From positions 1 to 32,448 of the forward strand of contig PDPH01000028.1 in NCBI GenBank assembly GCA_002747435.1: a stretch of DNA of 32,448 nucleotides, read 5' to 3'. The position numbers were made by a program, and so were the translations under genes. The DNA comes from Pseudomonadota bacterium. Its GTDB lineage: Bacteria > Pseudomonadota > Gammaproteobacteria > Thiotrichales > Thiotrichaceae. The notes under the pieces were generated by a model, which was not told where the DNA came from, did not search any database, and saw nothing but the letters and a program-made list of their open reading frames with translations. Position 1 is the first letter of the stretch, and each line of letters opens with the position of its first letter. Positions 1 to 8,381 of the stretch are shown here, one piece after another.

Positions 1-1
1 G

Positions 2-97
2 CTTTCACTTTCGTCGGTAAAAGATGCTCATGTGGTTGCCACAACCCCTTTTTTCAAGGCTGCTCAGATAGTTAACTGCTTAAGTTGGCGCGTATGA
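2..97 (+). CDS. Possible C-terminal end of an unidentified gene (partial)
   Basis: This frame is open from the left edge and ends at a TGA at 95-97, 10 bases before the PIN-domain gene. It gives about 31 residues (starting LSLSSVKDAHVVATTPFF). The tight spacing would fit an antitoxin or regulator in one operon with the toxin downstream, since DUF4411-type PIN toxins usually have a partner gene just upstream. The fragment has no motif I recognise, and an open frame this short could be chance. Confidence 0.3.
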   Translation, partial: LSLSSVKDAHVVATTPFFKAAQIVNCLSWRV

Positions 98-107
98 GCC
101 ATTTACT

Positions 108-548
108 ATGTATGTAATGGATGCCTCAGCAATTATTCACGCTTGGGACAATTACCCTATCAATTATGAGCCGTTCCCCGCACTGTGGGATTCAATGCAG
201 AACCTGATAGAGCAAGATTTGATTGTGTTTTCCGAGGCTAATTTTAAAGAAATCAGTTATAACTCCAGAGATTGCTATGACTGGTTAAAAGAAGTGAACC
301 CGACTATCATAAGACCCTCGAATGACATTGCCAGAACGCTCTTATCAATAAAAAATAATGAGCTAGGCATAACGGAAGATAACTACCATGCCAAAGGTGT
401 TGATGAGGGGGATCTATTTGCTATTGCTACAGCAAAATCACTTGGGTTTGTATTGGTGAATAACGAAGCTAAACAAGCTAATGACCCACAGGACAAAAGT
501 AAGGTTTGCATAGGTGCTCTAACTGCACTGGCCATGTCCAACAATTGA
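108..548 (+). CDS. PIN-domain protein, DUF4411-like putative toxin
   Basis: A 146-residue protein of the size and layout of single-domain PIN ribonucleases, most like the DUF4411 group. The N-terminus MYVMDASAIIHAW carries the first PIN acidic residue (D5), followed by a Ser/Ala-rich turn. The second conserved block, DEGDLFAIATAKSLGFVLV, supplies acidic residues around D99-D102, and its last strand leads to a VNNE motif. Such proteins typically cleave RNA with Mg2+ as toxins of toxin-antitoxin pairs. The likely antitoxin would lie upstream, where only an unrecognised fragment is visible. The start ATG at 108 has no strong Shine-Dalgarno sequence, as is common for translationally coupled toxins. 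The gene sits directly before the type II secretion block, from which it is probably functionally unrelated. Family confidence is good; toxin function is inferred. Confidence 0.75.
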   Translation: MYVMDASAIIHAWDNYPINYEPFPALWDSMQNLIEQDLIVFSEANFKEISYNSRDCYDWLKEVNPTIIRPSNDIARTLLSIKNNELGITEDNYHAKGVDEGDLFAIATAKSLGFVLVNNEAKQANDPQDKSKVCIGALTALAMSNN

Positions 549-629
549 CGGGTTATCTGTTAGAGATCGACAGGTTTGAGTAATTTTTGTAGTATCGTTA
601 GCTACAGGGTTTTCAATAAAAATTATAAG

Positions 630-1670
630 ATGATACTAAACCGTTTAAAAACATTCATGCAGTGGTGGGGTGAAAATCTTTACAAAGGTTTACCAGCTCC
701 CATGCGCCGTCTGTTTAAATCTAGCCAGCCACGACTGGGTTTGCGTTTTCTCAATGATGATCATCTAGAAGTGCTATGGACTCAAGATGGCAGGCAAACG
801 TCATGTGGAGAATATGTTCTTGATCGATTTGACTTTAATCGTGTTGTTAAAAAGCATGCACGTCGCCGTAAATTTTTATTAGAGCTATTGTTAAGTCCAA
901 AACAAGCCTTGCGATTCCGCCATGTCTTTCCGGCGGCAGTGCAGGATAATTTGCGTCAGGTAGTGGCTTATCAACTTGATCGTTTGACGCCTTTTACATT
1001 GGATAATGTTTATTATGCTGCGCAAGTGGATAAGCATGATAAAGTCCGTGAAGAAGTTGAAGTCGATATTCACGTTGCACCGTGCCCTGTGGTTAATGAT
1101 TTAAAGCAGCGTCTATCGGCAGTTGGTGTGGGGGCAGTCCAGCTCATCTCGAACGCAAATGGTTCTACCCATTTATTCCGAAGTGGAGAGCGGCAAGTCG
1201 TAGGTAAAGAGGGTTTTTCTAAAGTACCGCTTTATGTTTTTTTGGTGGCTCTAAGCTTGTCACTGGTAATTCCCTTGTTATACAAGGAGCGTCGTTTGGG
1301 ACAAATCGAAGCCGCTTTAAACACACTCCGGCGCGATACGGCAGGGCAGCTAGAGGTGCGCGATCAACTAATGGCGGCAGAAAGTGCCTTAAATTTTTTG
1401 CAAGAGCGCCGCAAAACCTTACCACTAATGTTGGATGTGCTTGAACAATTATCCGGTGGTTTGCCTGCACACACTTGGCTAGAGCGCTTGGCATTGCATG
1501 GTCGACAGTTGGAGCTGCGTGGCGAATCCAGTCAGGCATTAAGTCTGATTGACACGCTTGAAGGCTCACCATACTTTGCTCAAGTCCGCTTTAAGTCTCC
1601 CGTAACACGCAGTAATAACAGCGGCAAGGATAAGTTCCATCTAGAAGCCGTGGTGGAAGGGAAATTATGA
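630..1670 (+). CDS. gspL: Type II secretion system protein GspL (XpsL type)
   Basis: Inner-membrane assembly-platform protein of the type II secretion system; GspL links the cytoplasmic ATPase GspE to the pseudopilus machinery with GspM. The cytoplasmic part holds the block LRQVVAYQLDRLTPFTLDNV, typical of GspL/PilN-related proteins of the Xps kind. One membrane helix lies at about residues 199-219 (VPLYVFLVALSLSLVIPLLY), then a coiled-coil stretch and a ferredoxin-like periplasmic domain. I chose ATG 630 (347 aa). The frame extends to a TTG at 576 but that adds 18 residues with no family character. Its stop overlaps the gspM start (ATGA), indicating translational coupling. The cytoplasmic region is shorter than the full actin-like domain of classical GspL, as in XpsL. 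Function is assigned from motif and gene order. Confidence 0.8.
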   Translation: MILNRLKTFMQWWGENLYKGLPAPMRRLFKSSQPRLGLRFLNDDHLEVLWTQDGRQTSCGEYVLDRFDFNRVVKKHARRRKFLLELLLSPKQALRFRHVFPAAVQDNLRQVVAYQLDRLTPFTLDNVYYAAQVDKHDKVREEVEVDIHVAPCPVVNDLKQRLSAVGVGAVQLISNANGSTHLFRSGERQVVGKEGFSKVPLYVFLVALSLSLVIPLLYKERRLGQIEAALNTLRRDTAGQLEVRDQLMAAESALNFLQERRKTLPLMLDVLEQLSGGLPAHTWLERLALHGRQLELRGESSQALSLIDTLEGSPYFAQVRFKSPVTRSNNSGKDKFHLEAVVEGKL

Positions 1671-2287
1671 GTAGTGTCAGTATTTCACGCCGTCAGCACC
1701 CTCTGTTTGCTTGGCTATTGCTACTATTGTTGGTGTGTGCGGTGGTGGTGTTTGGCGTATTGCCTGCTTTATCACGCTCCCATGAGCTGACTGGTAAAAT
1801 TGAAAGTGGTTATGAGCGCCTGAGCAAAATGCGTCAGATAGCCCAAGCTGCACCCGTGTTACGCTCTGAATATGAACGCGTGCGCAGTCAGGGTTTGGAT
1901 AAATTATTTTACTCAGAAGGCATGACCTCTGCTCAAGTGGCTAAGGAATTACAAAACCAATTGACTGCTGTGGTAACACGCCGCCGAGGTATCATGCTGA
2001 GTTCTGAGGTTATGGATAATAGTGATCCGTTTAATCAAGCAAGAGATGAAGTAGCGGACGTTGAGGTGAACACAGATTATCAGCGTGTTACGGTGCAGGC
2101 CGTTTTTCAGGGGGATATGCAGTTATTGCGTGAAATTTTGCATGAAACCTCCCGTGTACGTCCATTGATGTTTGTTGAAGCTTTGGAAATTCGTCCACTC
2201 ACCGGACAGCAAGGGCAATTGGTAAAAGCCAGTTTGCAAGTGTCAACTTACTGGCGTGGAGGTATGAGCCATGAAACGCTTAATTAG
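1667..2287 (+). CDS. gspM: Type II secretion system protein GspM
   Basis: A 206-residue bitopic inner-membrane protein. A short basic N-terminus (SISRRQHP) is followed by one very hydrophobic helix at about residues 12-35, then a coiled-coil segment (SHELTGKIESGYERLSKMRQ) and a periplasmic domain. The layout and size match GspM/XpsM, which pairs with GspL in the inner-membrane platform. The start overlaps the gspL stop by four bases and the 3' end overlaps the next gene by 17 bases, so the genes are translated as one operon. Sequence conservation in this family is low; the call rests on topology, length and position between GspL and the GspC/N-like gene. Confidence 0.75.
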   Translation: MSSVSISRRQHPLFAWLLLLLLVCAVVVFGVLPALSRSHELTGKIESGYERLSKMRQIAQAAPVLRSEYERVRSQGLDKLFYSEGMTSAQVAKELQNQLTAVVTRRRGIMLSSEVMDNSDPFNQARDEVADVEVNTDYQRVTVQAVFQGDMQLLREILHETSRVRPLMFVEALEIRPLTGQQGQLVKASLQVSTYWRGGMSHETLN

Positions 2288-3077
2288 TCCGCCAATTCAA
2301 GGTCTATTCTGGCTGGGAAGCCTGTTATGCTTGACTTGGGGCGCTTGGACTGTATTTCAGTTACGTATGCTGGATGAAGGGAAAATACAGACAGCGCCGT
2401 TGAAGGTGGCTATCCCTGAAGTCGCTTCTTTACAGCTTCCTCCTGTTGGTCATTATCAAAAATTAGTGGAAGCGCCACTGTTTTGGGAAGCTCGCCGTGT
2501 GCCTAAACGTGAGCCACCTCCACCGCCAGTCGTTGCGACTCAAGTAATACCAGAGCCACCTAGAGAACCACTCAAGCAACCTGAAGGGCGTTTGGTGGGT
2601 ATTATTGATCCGGGCAATGGTAAGTTTGCTGTTGTGCGCGTTGGTGATAAAAAACTGTCATTAAAGCTTGGGGATGAATGGGAAGGTTGGACCGTCAACA
2701 AAATTGATGGCAAGCGTTTGTTGTTGGTCGCACAGGAACAGCAACTTGAATTACCTTTAATTGCTGATTTTGCCGCACCTGCTGAAAACGCTCAAGCCCT
2801 TCGACAACGGCATAAGCAGTTGGCCACTTTGCGTCAGCGTCAACAACAAAATCGTCCAGTTCAGACAGCCATCAAGCCAGCTTCACCGGAAGTTGTAGAA
2901 ACCATGAATGGCTTAATTCCTGTGTTAGAACCTGTTGCTGAGAGTAGTAGCAATGTTCGGGAAAATCCGGTGATGTCTATTAAAGAGGCTTTAGAAGCAC
3001 GACAGCGCTTAATGGCTGCTCGTTGGGGAGGTTCGCAGAATAAGGCTGTACCTCCAAAACCTCCAGTAAGACAATAA
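2271..3077 (+). CDS. Type II secretion GspC/XpsN-like inner-membrane protein
   Basis: A 268-residue protein with one N-terminal membrane helix (about residues 10-30), a conserved PLFWEARR motif near residue 65-75, a proline-rich linker (about 78-105) and a small beta domain (GRLVGIIDPGNGKFAVVRVG onward). That beta domain has the look of the GspC homology region that contacts the secretin. A Gln/Arg-rich coiled segment and a low-complexity tail follow. The position between gspM and gspD matches xpsN in the Xanthomonas order L-M-N-D, so the product probably does the job of GspC: linking the inner-membrane platform to the outer-membrane secretin. A GGAGG at 2259-2263 precedes the ATG at 2271. 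No PDZ domain is seen. The exact letter (C or N) is a naming question I cannot settle from sequence. Confidence 0.72.
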   Translation: MKRLISPPIQGLFWLGSLLCLTWGAWTVFQLRMLDEGKIQTAPLKVAIPEVASLQLPPVGHYQKLVEAPLFWEARRVPKREPPPPPVVATQVIPEPPREPLKQPEGRLVGIIDPGNGKFAVVRVGDKKLSLKLGDEWEGWTVNKIDGKRLLLVAQEQQLELPLIADFAAPAENAQALRQRHKQLATLRQRQQQNRPVQTAIKPASPEVVETMNGLIPVLEPVAESSSNVRENPVMSIKEALEARQRLMAARWGGSQNKAVPPKPPVRQ

Positions 3078-3190
3078 ATAAAGAGGCTGGCACACATTCC
3101 GACGAGTCGCCCTTTTTTTAAAAAAGCTTAGCAGATAAAATAGTAAAAAATTATCTCTAATAATAAATTATAATAATATGGGGTTTGCTT

Positions 3191-5404
3191 GTGAGACTCA
3201 GAATTATAACGGTGCTACTAATGAGTACTTCGCTGCTGTTTACAGCTTGTGCCTCAGTGAAAGATAGTCCCGGTTATCGTAAAAATGTCGGTGTAAACCC
3301 TTTTCAGCGTAGTGCACCTGTCAAAGAAATTGATCGTTCCGTTTTAGGTTTATCCAATAGTAATGTCGGCAAGTCTAGTACGCAGCGCTTACCCTATGAG
3401 CCTGCGCCACGAGCTAGTGCTTTGCCCGCTCGCAATCGCTATCCCAGTGATGTGGAGTTGATTCTGGGCAATCATCAATATTATCGTGCTGATGTAAGTC
3501 CTCCCATTTGGAAAGCGAAAGGCTCTGGTAAAGGTGTGGCTTTGAGTTTTGAGCGTGCCAGTATTCGTGAAGTAGTAGGGGTTGTACTGGGGGATATTCT
3601 TAAGGAAACCTATATTGTAGAGCCGGGGGTTGAAGGTGAAGTGACGATTAGCTCTAGCGAACCTATCCCACGCGACAGTCTGATTCCTACCTTGGAGTCA
3701 CTTTTGCAGACCCAAGGTGCAGTGCTCTACAGGGATGATACGGGAGGCTATCGGGTGGCTGCACGCGCTAATTTAAAAGGGCGTGGATTTGTGCCATCAA
3801 CCGGTAGGATTAAATCAGGTTATAGCTTGCAAGTTGTACCTTTGCGCTATATTCCTGTTACTGAAATGCAGAAAATTTTGGAGCCATTAGCCAATCCAGA
3901 TGCTTTTGTGCGTGTGGACACTAATCGCAATTTGTTGGTTTTGGCAGGCACTAGTTCCGAGTTGCAAAATCTGTTGGCAACTATTCAAACCTTTGATGTT
4001 GATGTCTTACAGGGCATGTCAGTCGGGCTTTATAAGATTAAAAATGTTGAAGCCGCTGTGGTCGCAAAGAATCTGGATGCTTTATTTGGTGAGAGTGGTA
4101 ATAGCCCGATGGCGGGCATGCTCAAGATTATGCCTATAGAGCATATGAATAGCCTGATGATTATTTCAGCTAGTCCTGAGTATTTAAAGGAGATGAAAAG
4201 CTGGATTGATCGCTTTGATCAAACAGGGCCGGTTGCAGGGCAGCAGCTTTATGTCTATCACGTCCAAAATGGTAATGCTGAACACTTAGCCGATATGCTA
4301 ACGCAGATTTTTTCTGGTAAGGGAGGCAAGCGTAAAAATGGTGCTCTGCCTTCTAGTTTAGCGCCTGGTTTAGAGCCGGCCTCTGTCGGTGCTGATGCAA
4401 CTGCTCAAAATGCTGCTGGCACTGTGGCAACGCCTGCGGCTAAAACTATTTTGGGGGGAGATACTTCCGGTGGTTTGACGATTAACCCTGATGCTGAGGT
4501 GAAAATTGTTGCCGACAAGACCAATAATTCGCTGATGATTTTGTCTAGCGAGGTTATGTACAAGCAAATATTAGAAGCCTTAAAACGTATTGATATTATG
4601 CCCATGCAGGTACAGGTGGAAGCGACCATTATGGAGGTTACTTTGACCGAAGGTATGGAGCATGGTGTGCAGTGGTATTTGAAAAATAACCGCAATGCGC
4701 TGGGTAATTTAGGCGTTGGTTCGGTTGGTGCGACTGACCCGGCAGGCTTTTCGTTTACCTTAACAGGGGGTGCTAATGGTATTAGAGGCGTGATTAATGC
4801 GCTGGCAAGAGAATCCAAGGTTAAGGTCATTTCTTCACCTTCAATTTTGGTGCTGGATAATCAGACGGCTGAAATTCGTGTCGGTGATCAACAACCTATT
4901 TTTACGGGTGAGTTGAGCACAGGTTCAGGTACAACAGCGTCCACTTCCAAAACCATTCAGTATAAAGATACCGGCGTTTCCTTATCTGTAACACCGCATG
5001 TGAATGCTAATGGCTTGGTGAAAATGGAAATTCAACAGGATATTACGGATGTGGGCGAGGAAGATTCTGTGACTAATAACCGTAGCTTCTTACAACGCAA
5101 GATTCAAAGCAGTATTGCGGTACAAAGTGGTGAAACCATTGTATTGGGTGGTTTGATTCGGGAAAACCGCAGTGACAGTGATACGGGTGTGCCTGTATTA
5201 AAGAATTTGCCCGTCGTGGGTAATGTTTTCCGAGGCCGTTCGCAAAATGCAAAACGCACTGAATTGCTGGTATTAATCACACCGACAGCTATCAGGGATC
5301 AAACTGACCTGACTAAGACAGGCGCAGAGATGCGTGAACGCATGAAGCGACTGATGAATGACAATAGTTTTGTACGACAGTTAAGAGGTGAACATGTCGA
5401 CTAG
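3191..5404 (+). CDS. gspD: Type II secretion system secretin GspD (lipoprotein)
   Basis: Outer-membrane secretin that forms the exit channel for folded exoproteins. Signal peptide with lipobox (LLFTAC) predicts lipidation. The N-domains follow in order: N0-like (about 110-190), N1 (SLQVVPLRYIPVTEMQKILE onward), N2 (GLYKIKNVEAAVVAKNLD) and N3 (YVYHVQNGNAEHLADML), with a Gly/Ala-rich insert after N3. The C-terminal secretin core begins near VQVEATIMEVTL and includes VPVLKNLPVVGNVFRG and the closing ELLVLITP strand. I prefer GTG 3191 (737 aa), preceded by GGGG at 3180-3183, over a TTG two codons upstream. It is separated from the preceding gene by about 110 AT-rich bases, so it may have its own promoter. 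Strong assignment. Confidence 0.95.
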   Translation: MRLRIITVLLMSTSLLFTACASVKDSPGYRKNVGVNPFQRSAPVKEIDRSVLGLSNSNVGKSSTQRLPYEPAPRASALPARNRYPSDVELILGNHQYYRADVSPPIWKAKGSGKGVALSFERASIREVVGVVLGDILKETYIVEPGVEGEVTISSSEPIPRDSLIPTLESLLQTQGAVLYRDDTGGYRVAARANLKGRGFVPSTGRIKSGYSLQVVPLRYIPVTEMQKILEPLANPDAFVRVDTNRNLLVLAGTSSELQNLLATIQTFDVDVLQGMSVGLYKIKNVEAAVVAKNLDALFGESGNSPMAGMLKIMPIEHMNSLMIISASPEYLKEMKSWIDRFDQTGPVAGQQLYVYHVQNGNAEHLADMLTQIFSGKGGKRKNGALPSSLAPGLEPASVGADATAQNAAGTVATPAAKTILGGDTSGGLTINPDAEVKIVADKTNNSLMILSSEVMYKQILEALKRIDIMPMQVQVEATIMEVTLTEGMEHGVQWYLKNNRNALGNLGVGSVGATDPAGFSFTLTGGANGIRGVINALARESKVKVISSPSILVLDNQTAEIRVGDQQPIFTGELSTGSGTTASTSKTIQYKDTGVSLSVTPHVNANGLVKMEIQQDITDVGEEDSVTNNRSFLQRKIQSSIAVQSGETIVLGGLIRENRSDSDTGVPVLKNLPVVGNVFRGRSQNAKRTELLVLITPTAIRDQTDLTKTGAEMRERMKRLMNDNSFVRQLRGEHVD

Positions 5405-5795
5405 GACAGTATTGGGCTTGATGGCTGCGTGTTGTTGCTTGTTATCTGCATGTGGTTCAGGCGAAGCGGCGGTGCAGAAAGCAGCACAACAACGTTGGGA
5501 TGCTTTGATTGCAGGGGATTTTCATCGAGCTTACCAGTTTTACAGTGAGGCCTATCAGGAAACGGTTTCACTGGATAGCTTTAGAAAGCAGATTCAAGGC
5601 GTCGGTTTTTGGAAAAAAGCTCAGGTACAAAAAGTACATTGCGGTGACAGTAGTAATCTTTGCAAAACAGAAGTGGAAGTGACTGTAGCCATGAAAATGC
5701 GCGGTTTACCTAAACCTGTAGAAACCAGCGATGTAGTGCGTGAAGTCTGGATTAAGGATGGATTTTTTTCAGACTGGCGGTATGTAAAAAAATAA
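5394..5795 (+). CDS. Small lipoprotein, NTF2-like fold suspected
   Basis: A 133-residue predicted lipoprotein: MSTRTVLGLMAACCCLLSAC ends in a lipobox with the Cys at residue 20. The mature part (AAQQRWDALIAGDFHRAYQF, then VEVTVAMKM and VREVWIKDGFF) has the helix-then-curved-sheet pattern of NTF2-like/DUF4878-like proteins. I do not know a defined function. It overlaps the end of gspD and is preceded by AGAGG at 5384-5388, which favours ATG 5394 over the GTG at 5388. Overlap with gspD suggests it is made with the secretin and might act as an accessory lipoprotein, for example in secretin assembly. That role is inference from position only; it does not resemble the known pilotins that I can recall. 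Confidence 0.7.
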   Translation: MSTRTVLGLMAACCCLLSACGSGEAAVQKAAQQRWDALIAGDFHRAYQFYSEAYQETVSLDSFRKQIQGVGFWKKAQVQKVHCGDSSNLCKTEVEVTVAMKMRGLPKPVETSDVVREVWIKDGFFSDWRYVKK

Positions 5796-5909
5796 TCAAA
5801 TCAATTAAAATATATAATGAAGTTGTTTAAGGTTTTTGTGGCCCATAGTCCCAGAACCCAATAGTATAAAAATACTCCATATAAAACAATAAATTCGGGA
5901 GGCACGACA

Positions 5910-7421
5910 GTGTTTGAAAAGACGAAAGTGGCGCTTGGTGTGACGATGGGCATTTTAGGTTTAGCAGGCATTGCAACCACTGCCCAAGCTGTGCATGTAA
6001 ACCCTGATGGCACGGGGCAAGTGTTGATTTTTCCTTATTACAATGCTCATTCTGGCTATGTTACCAATGTTAACTTGATTAACTCTACCGATGAAACGAA
6101 AGCTGTAAAAATTCGTTTTCGGGAAGGTACAAAAAGTAATGATGTATTGGATTTTAATATCTATATGTCTCCTCAAGATGTATGGACGGGCAGTGTACGT
6201 ATGACTCAAGATGACAGTGGTGTCGAAATTGGCTCAGTCAGTACACGTGACCGTACTTGTACCTTGCCTCAATTGGCTTCCTGTAAAGAAGATGCCTGTG
6301 AAGTGACGGTTCCATTTACAGGGCATACCGTCTATAAGGGCATTACAGCGACTGATACTCTTGAGGGGTATATTGAAGTCATCGAGATGGGTGTGGTTAC
6401 TGATTCTACCGTTCAGCAGGGTGTATTGCACACCCGAGGTACACCGAATAATTGTTCCGCAGTGGAGCAAGCTTGGGTGAAAAACGTATTTCAACAGGGT
6501 GTTGGCGCTAATGCTACCGGTCTTTCTGCTCCTACAGGTGGTTTGTTTGGTTCTTCTGCTGTGTTGAATATAGCTGAAGGTGCAGCTTATGCTGTTGATC
6601 CTACTGCAATAGAAAATTACAGCACGGTCGCACAGCACTATCTGTCGCATGATCCGGATAACTTCTTATTGCCTTCATTAGCTTCCGGTAATGTTATGAC
6701 CAGTAATATCATGGTCAAAAACAATATGGGTACAACGGATATGGTGGAAACCACTTGGAAAGCTACCGAGGATGCTTGTTTGAATGATGGTGATGATTTG
6801 TCACCACGTTGTGGTACTAATCCTTATCCTGTCGCTCATGTTTTATTGGCTGAGCACCTCATGAATGAATACTTCCTTGATCCTAGCGATGGTTATGATG
6901 GCCATACTGATTGGATAGTAACCTTCCCCATGAAAAAGCATGGTATTCATGCAGGTCAAACCGACGTTACGATGTCTATGAGTGGCGTTTATGACCGTGA
7001 GGAGGCTGTGCCGAATGTAGTTGCAGATAGAAGCTTTGGTTTCTCTCCCGTTTTACCCGGCCGAGAAAAGAATGAAGAAGGCATCTTGTCACGAGAAGTC
7101 AACGTACTGTCTTTCCTGTCGAGTGATCCTGCGTATGATGATAGCCGCACGGTTATGTCTAGCCATACGGGTAATACATTGTCTGTAGGTGCGTTTGTAC
7201 ATGGCTGGGCGCGTATGTCTTTCCCAGGCTATTCTTTGGCTTCTGGTTGGCAGAGTGCGACACCTTATGGTAAATCAACCAGTACTTACGATGCTAATAG
7301 CAGTATTTATCGTGGTGTACCCGTGATTGGTTTTGCTGCAATTGAGGGTAATGTAAGTGCCAATCCGCACGCGCGTTTTGGTGATGCGATTCCCCATCGC
7401 ATTAGTCGTACAACTGACTAA
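5910..7421 (+). CDS. Large exported protein of unknown function
   Basis: A 503-residue protein starting at GTG 5910 with an excellent Shine-Dalgarno (GGGAGG, 5897-5902). A signal peptide ends at ATTAQA. The mature part opens with VHVNPDGTGQVLIFPYYN and then alternates beta-rich stretches such as VTNVNLINSTDETKAVKIRF, which look like an immunoglobulin-like or jellyroll domain. There are several cysteines, clustered around residues 110-130 and again near 290-305, consistent with periplasmic or extracellular disulfides. No enzymatic motif, lipobox or membrane anchor was found. It is a single transcription unit ending at the terminator at 7445. Being exported and next to gspD, it is a reasonable candidate for a type II secretion substrate, but that is inference. 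I recall similar uncharacterised proteins in other gammaproteobacteria but cannot name the family. Confidence 0.8.
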   Translation: MFEKTKVALGVTMGILGLAGIATTAQAVHVNPDGTGQVLIFPYYNAHSGYVTNVNLINSTDETKAVKIRFREGTKSNDVLDFNIYMSPQDVWTGSVRMTQDDSGVEIGSVSTRDRTCTLPQLASCKEDACEVTVPFTGHTVYKGITATDTLEGYIEVIEMGVVTDSTVQQGVLHTRGTPNNCSAVEQAWVKNVFQQGVGANATGLSAPTGGLFGSSAVLNIAEGAAYAVDPTAIENYSTVAQHYLSHDPDNFLLPSLASGNVMTSNIMVKNNMGTTDMVETTWKATEDACLNDGDDLSPRCGTNPYPVAHVLLAEHLMNEYFLDPSDGYDGHTDWIVTFPMKKHGIHAGQTDVTMSMSGVYDREEAVPNVVADRSFGFSPVLPGREKNEEGILSREVNVLSFLSSDPAYDDSRTVMSSHTGNTLSVGAFVHGWARMSFPGYSLASGWQSATPYGKSTSTYDANSSIYRGVPVIGFAAIEGNVSANPHARFGDAIPHRISRTTD

Positions 7422-7444
7422 TAACAAATTAATGTGTTAAGCAA

Positions 7445-7475
7445 CTGGCCAGACAATCTGTCTGGTCAGCTTTTC
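7445..7475 (+). terminator. Rho-independent terminator after the exported protein gene
   Basis: An 11-bp stem (CTGGCCAGACA, 7445-7455, pairing with TGTCTGGTCAG, 7459-7469, with one G-T wobble) closes a 3-base loop and is followed by CTTTTCT. It lies 24 bases after the stop at 7421 and separates this gene from the PPIase gene. Confidence 0.8.
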
Positions 7476-7498
7476 TATTAAAGGGCTGCTGATTTTTA

Positions 7499-8362
7499 AT
7501 GCTGAAAATACATCTGCTATTTTCTTCTTTAGTCTGTCTATGGTTAGTTGCCATGGCATCATATGCTTATGCCGGTTGGGTATGGAAGCAGGGTGATTTG
7601 GAGTTATCTGAACATGATTTCCAACAAGTATTGGAAGCACGTGGTTTGCAGCACAGTAAGCTAGAAGCTAAACCCCAATTACAACAGTCATTATTGCAGG
7701 AGCTGTTTGTTCGTGCCGCTTTATTGCAGCAGGATAGTTTATTGTCCACTGAGCAAGAGGCATTGATTGAAAAACAGGTCGTGGAATACCGTAAAAATCA
7801 GCGTTCTTTACAAGTGTTGGATAAGCTTGCCAGACAAAATATGCCTAATTTTGAAAAGCGTGCCAAAGAGCTTTATTTAGTGCATAAGGACAACAAGTAT
7901 TCTCATCCATTGTTATTACGTGTGCGTGTTATTCAAAAAAAGATTAAGGAAGATAAAGCAACGAGTATTGCTTTATTAGAGCAGATTCGTACACAAGTCA
8001 GCAGTGGTGAGCTGGATTTCATTGACGCAGTTAAGCAATACAGCGATGCGCCTGATAAAAGCTTGGCAGCAGGTGATAGTTTTTGGTTTACACGTGGGCA
8101 AAAGCCCCCAATTTTTTTCCAAGCGGCAGAAGTTTTATCAGCCCAAACACCGCTCAGTAGTGTATTTGTATGGCAAGATGCTGCTTATTTATTGCAGTTC
8201 TTGGATAGACAAGAGCCCACAGTACAGACTTATGCAGAGGTGTGCGACAGTATTATTGCCGAGCTAAGCAAAGCTTACGTGGATAAGCAAAAAACACTGT
8301 TATTAGACGAGCTGAAAACCCGTTTTCAAAAAGAGGTAGAGCTGAATCCCTCATTCCAATAA
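7499..8362 (+). CDS. Periplasmic peptidyl-prolyl isomerase, parvulin type (EpsD-like)
   Basis: A 287-residue exported protein. The signal peptide (MLKIHLLFSSLVCLWLVAMA) ends near YAYA at residue 25. An N-terminal helical SurA/PpiD-like segment follows, then a parvulin-like rotamase domain at about residues 130-245. That domain includes the markers VSSGELDFIDAVKQYSDAP, AAGDSFWFTRGQ and a terminal LLQFLDRQEP strand. The family catalyses proline isomerisation and chaperones periplasmic proteins. Proteins of this layout (EpsD family) are frequent in exopolysaccharide clusters. It lies 19 bases before the Wzm gene, so it is probably the first gene of the polysaccharide operon. The rotamase core looks divergent, so a chaperone role without much catalysis is possible. 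Confidence 0.75.
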   Translation: MLKIHLLFSSLVCLWLVAMASYAYAGWVWKQGDLELSEHDFQQVLEARGLQHSKLEAKPQLQQSLLQELFVRAALLQQDSLLSTEQEALIEKQVVEYRKNQRSLQVLDKLARQNMPNFEKRAKELYLVHKDNKYSHPLLLRVRVIQKKIKEDKATSIALLEQIRTQVSSGELDFIDAVKQYSDAPDKSLAAGDSFWFTRGQKPPIFFQAAEVLSAQTPLSSVFVWQDAAYLLQFLDRQEPTVQTYAEVCDSIIAELSKAYVDKQKTLLLDELKTRFQKEVELNPSFQ

Positions 8363-8381
8363 TCTGATAAAGGAGGGAATA

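Noticed and set aside
545..550. TTGACG as a -35 box for the T2SS genes
   Set aside because: No acceptable -10 element occurs 16-18 bases downstream.
1219..1572. 117-residue minus-strand ORF inside gspL
   Set aside because: It lies wholly opposite a recognised T2SS gene and has no recognisable domain or ribosome-binding site.
3110..3127. T7/A6 symmetry between the GspC/N-like gene and gspD as a terminator
   Set aside because: The pairing is almost only A-T with no loop of workable size, so it is unlikely to terminate transcription.
4405..4830. 141-residue minus-strand ORF opposite gspD
   Set aside because: Low-complexity Ser/Thr/Pro translation typical of an antisense frame; the secretin on the other strand is unambiguous.
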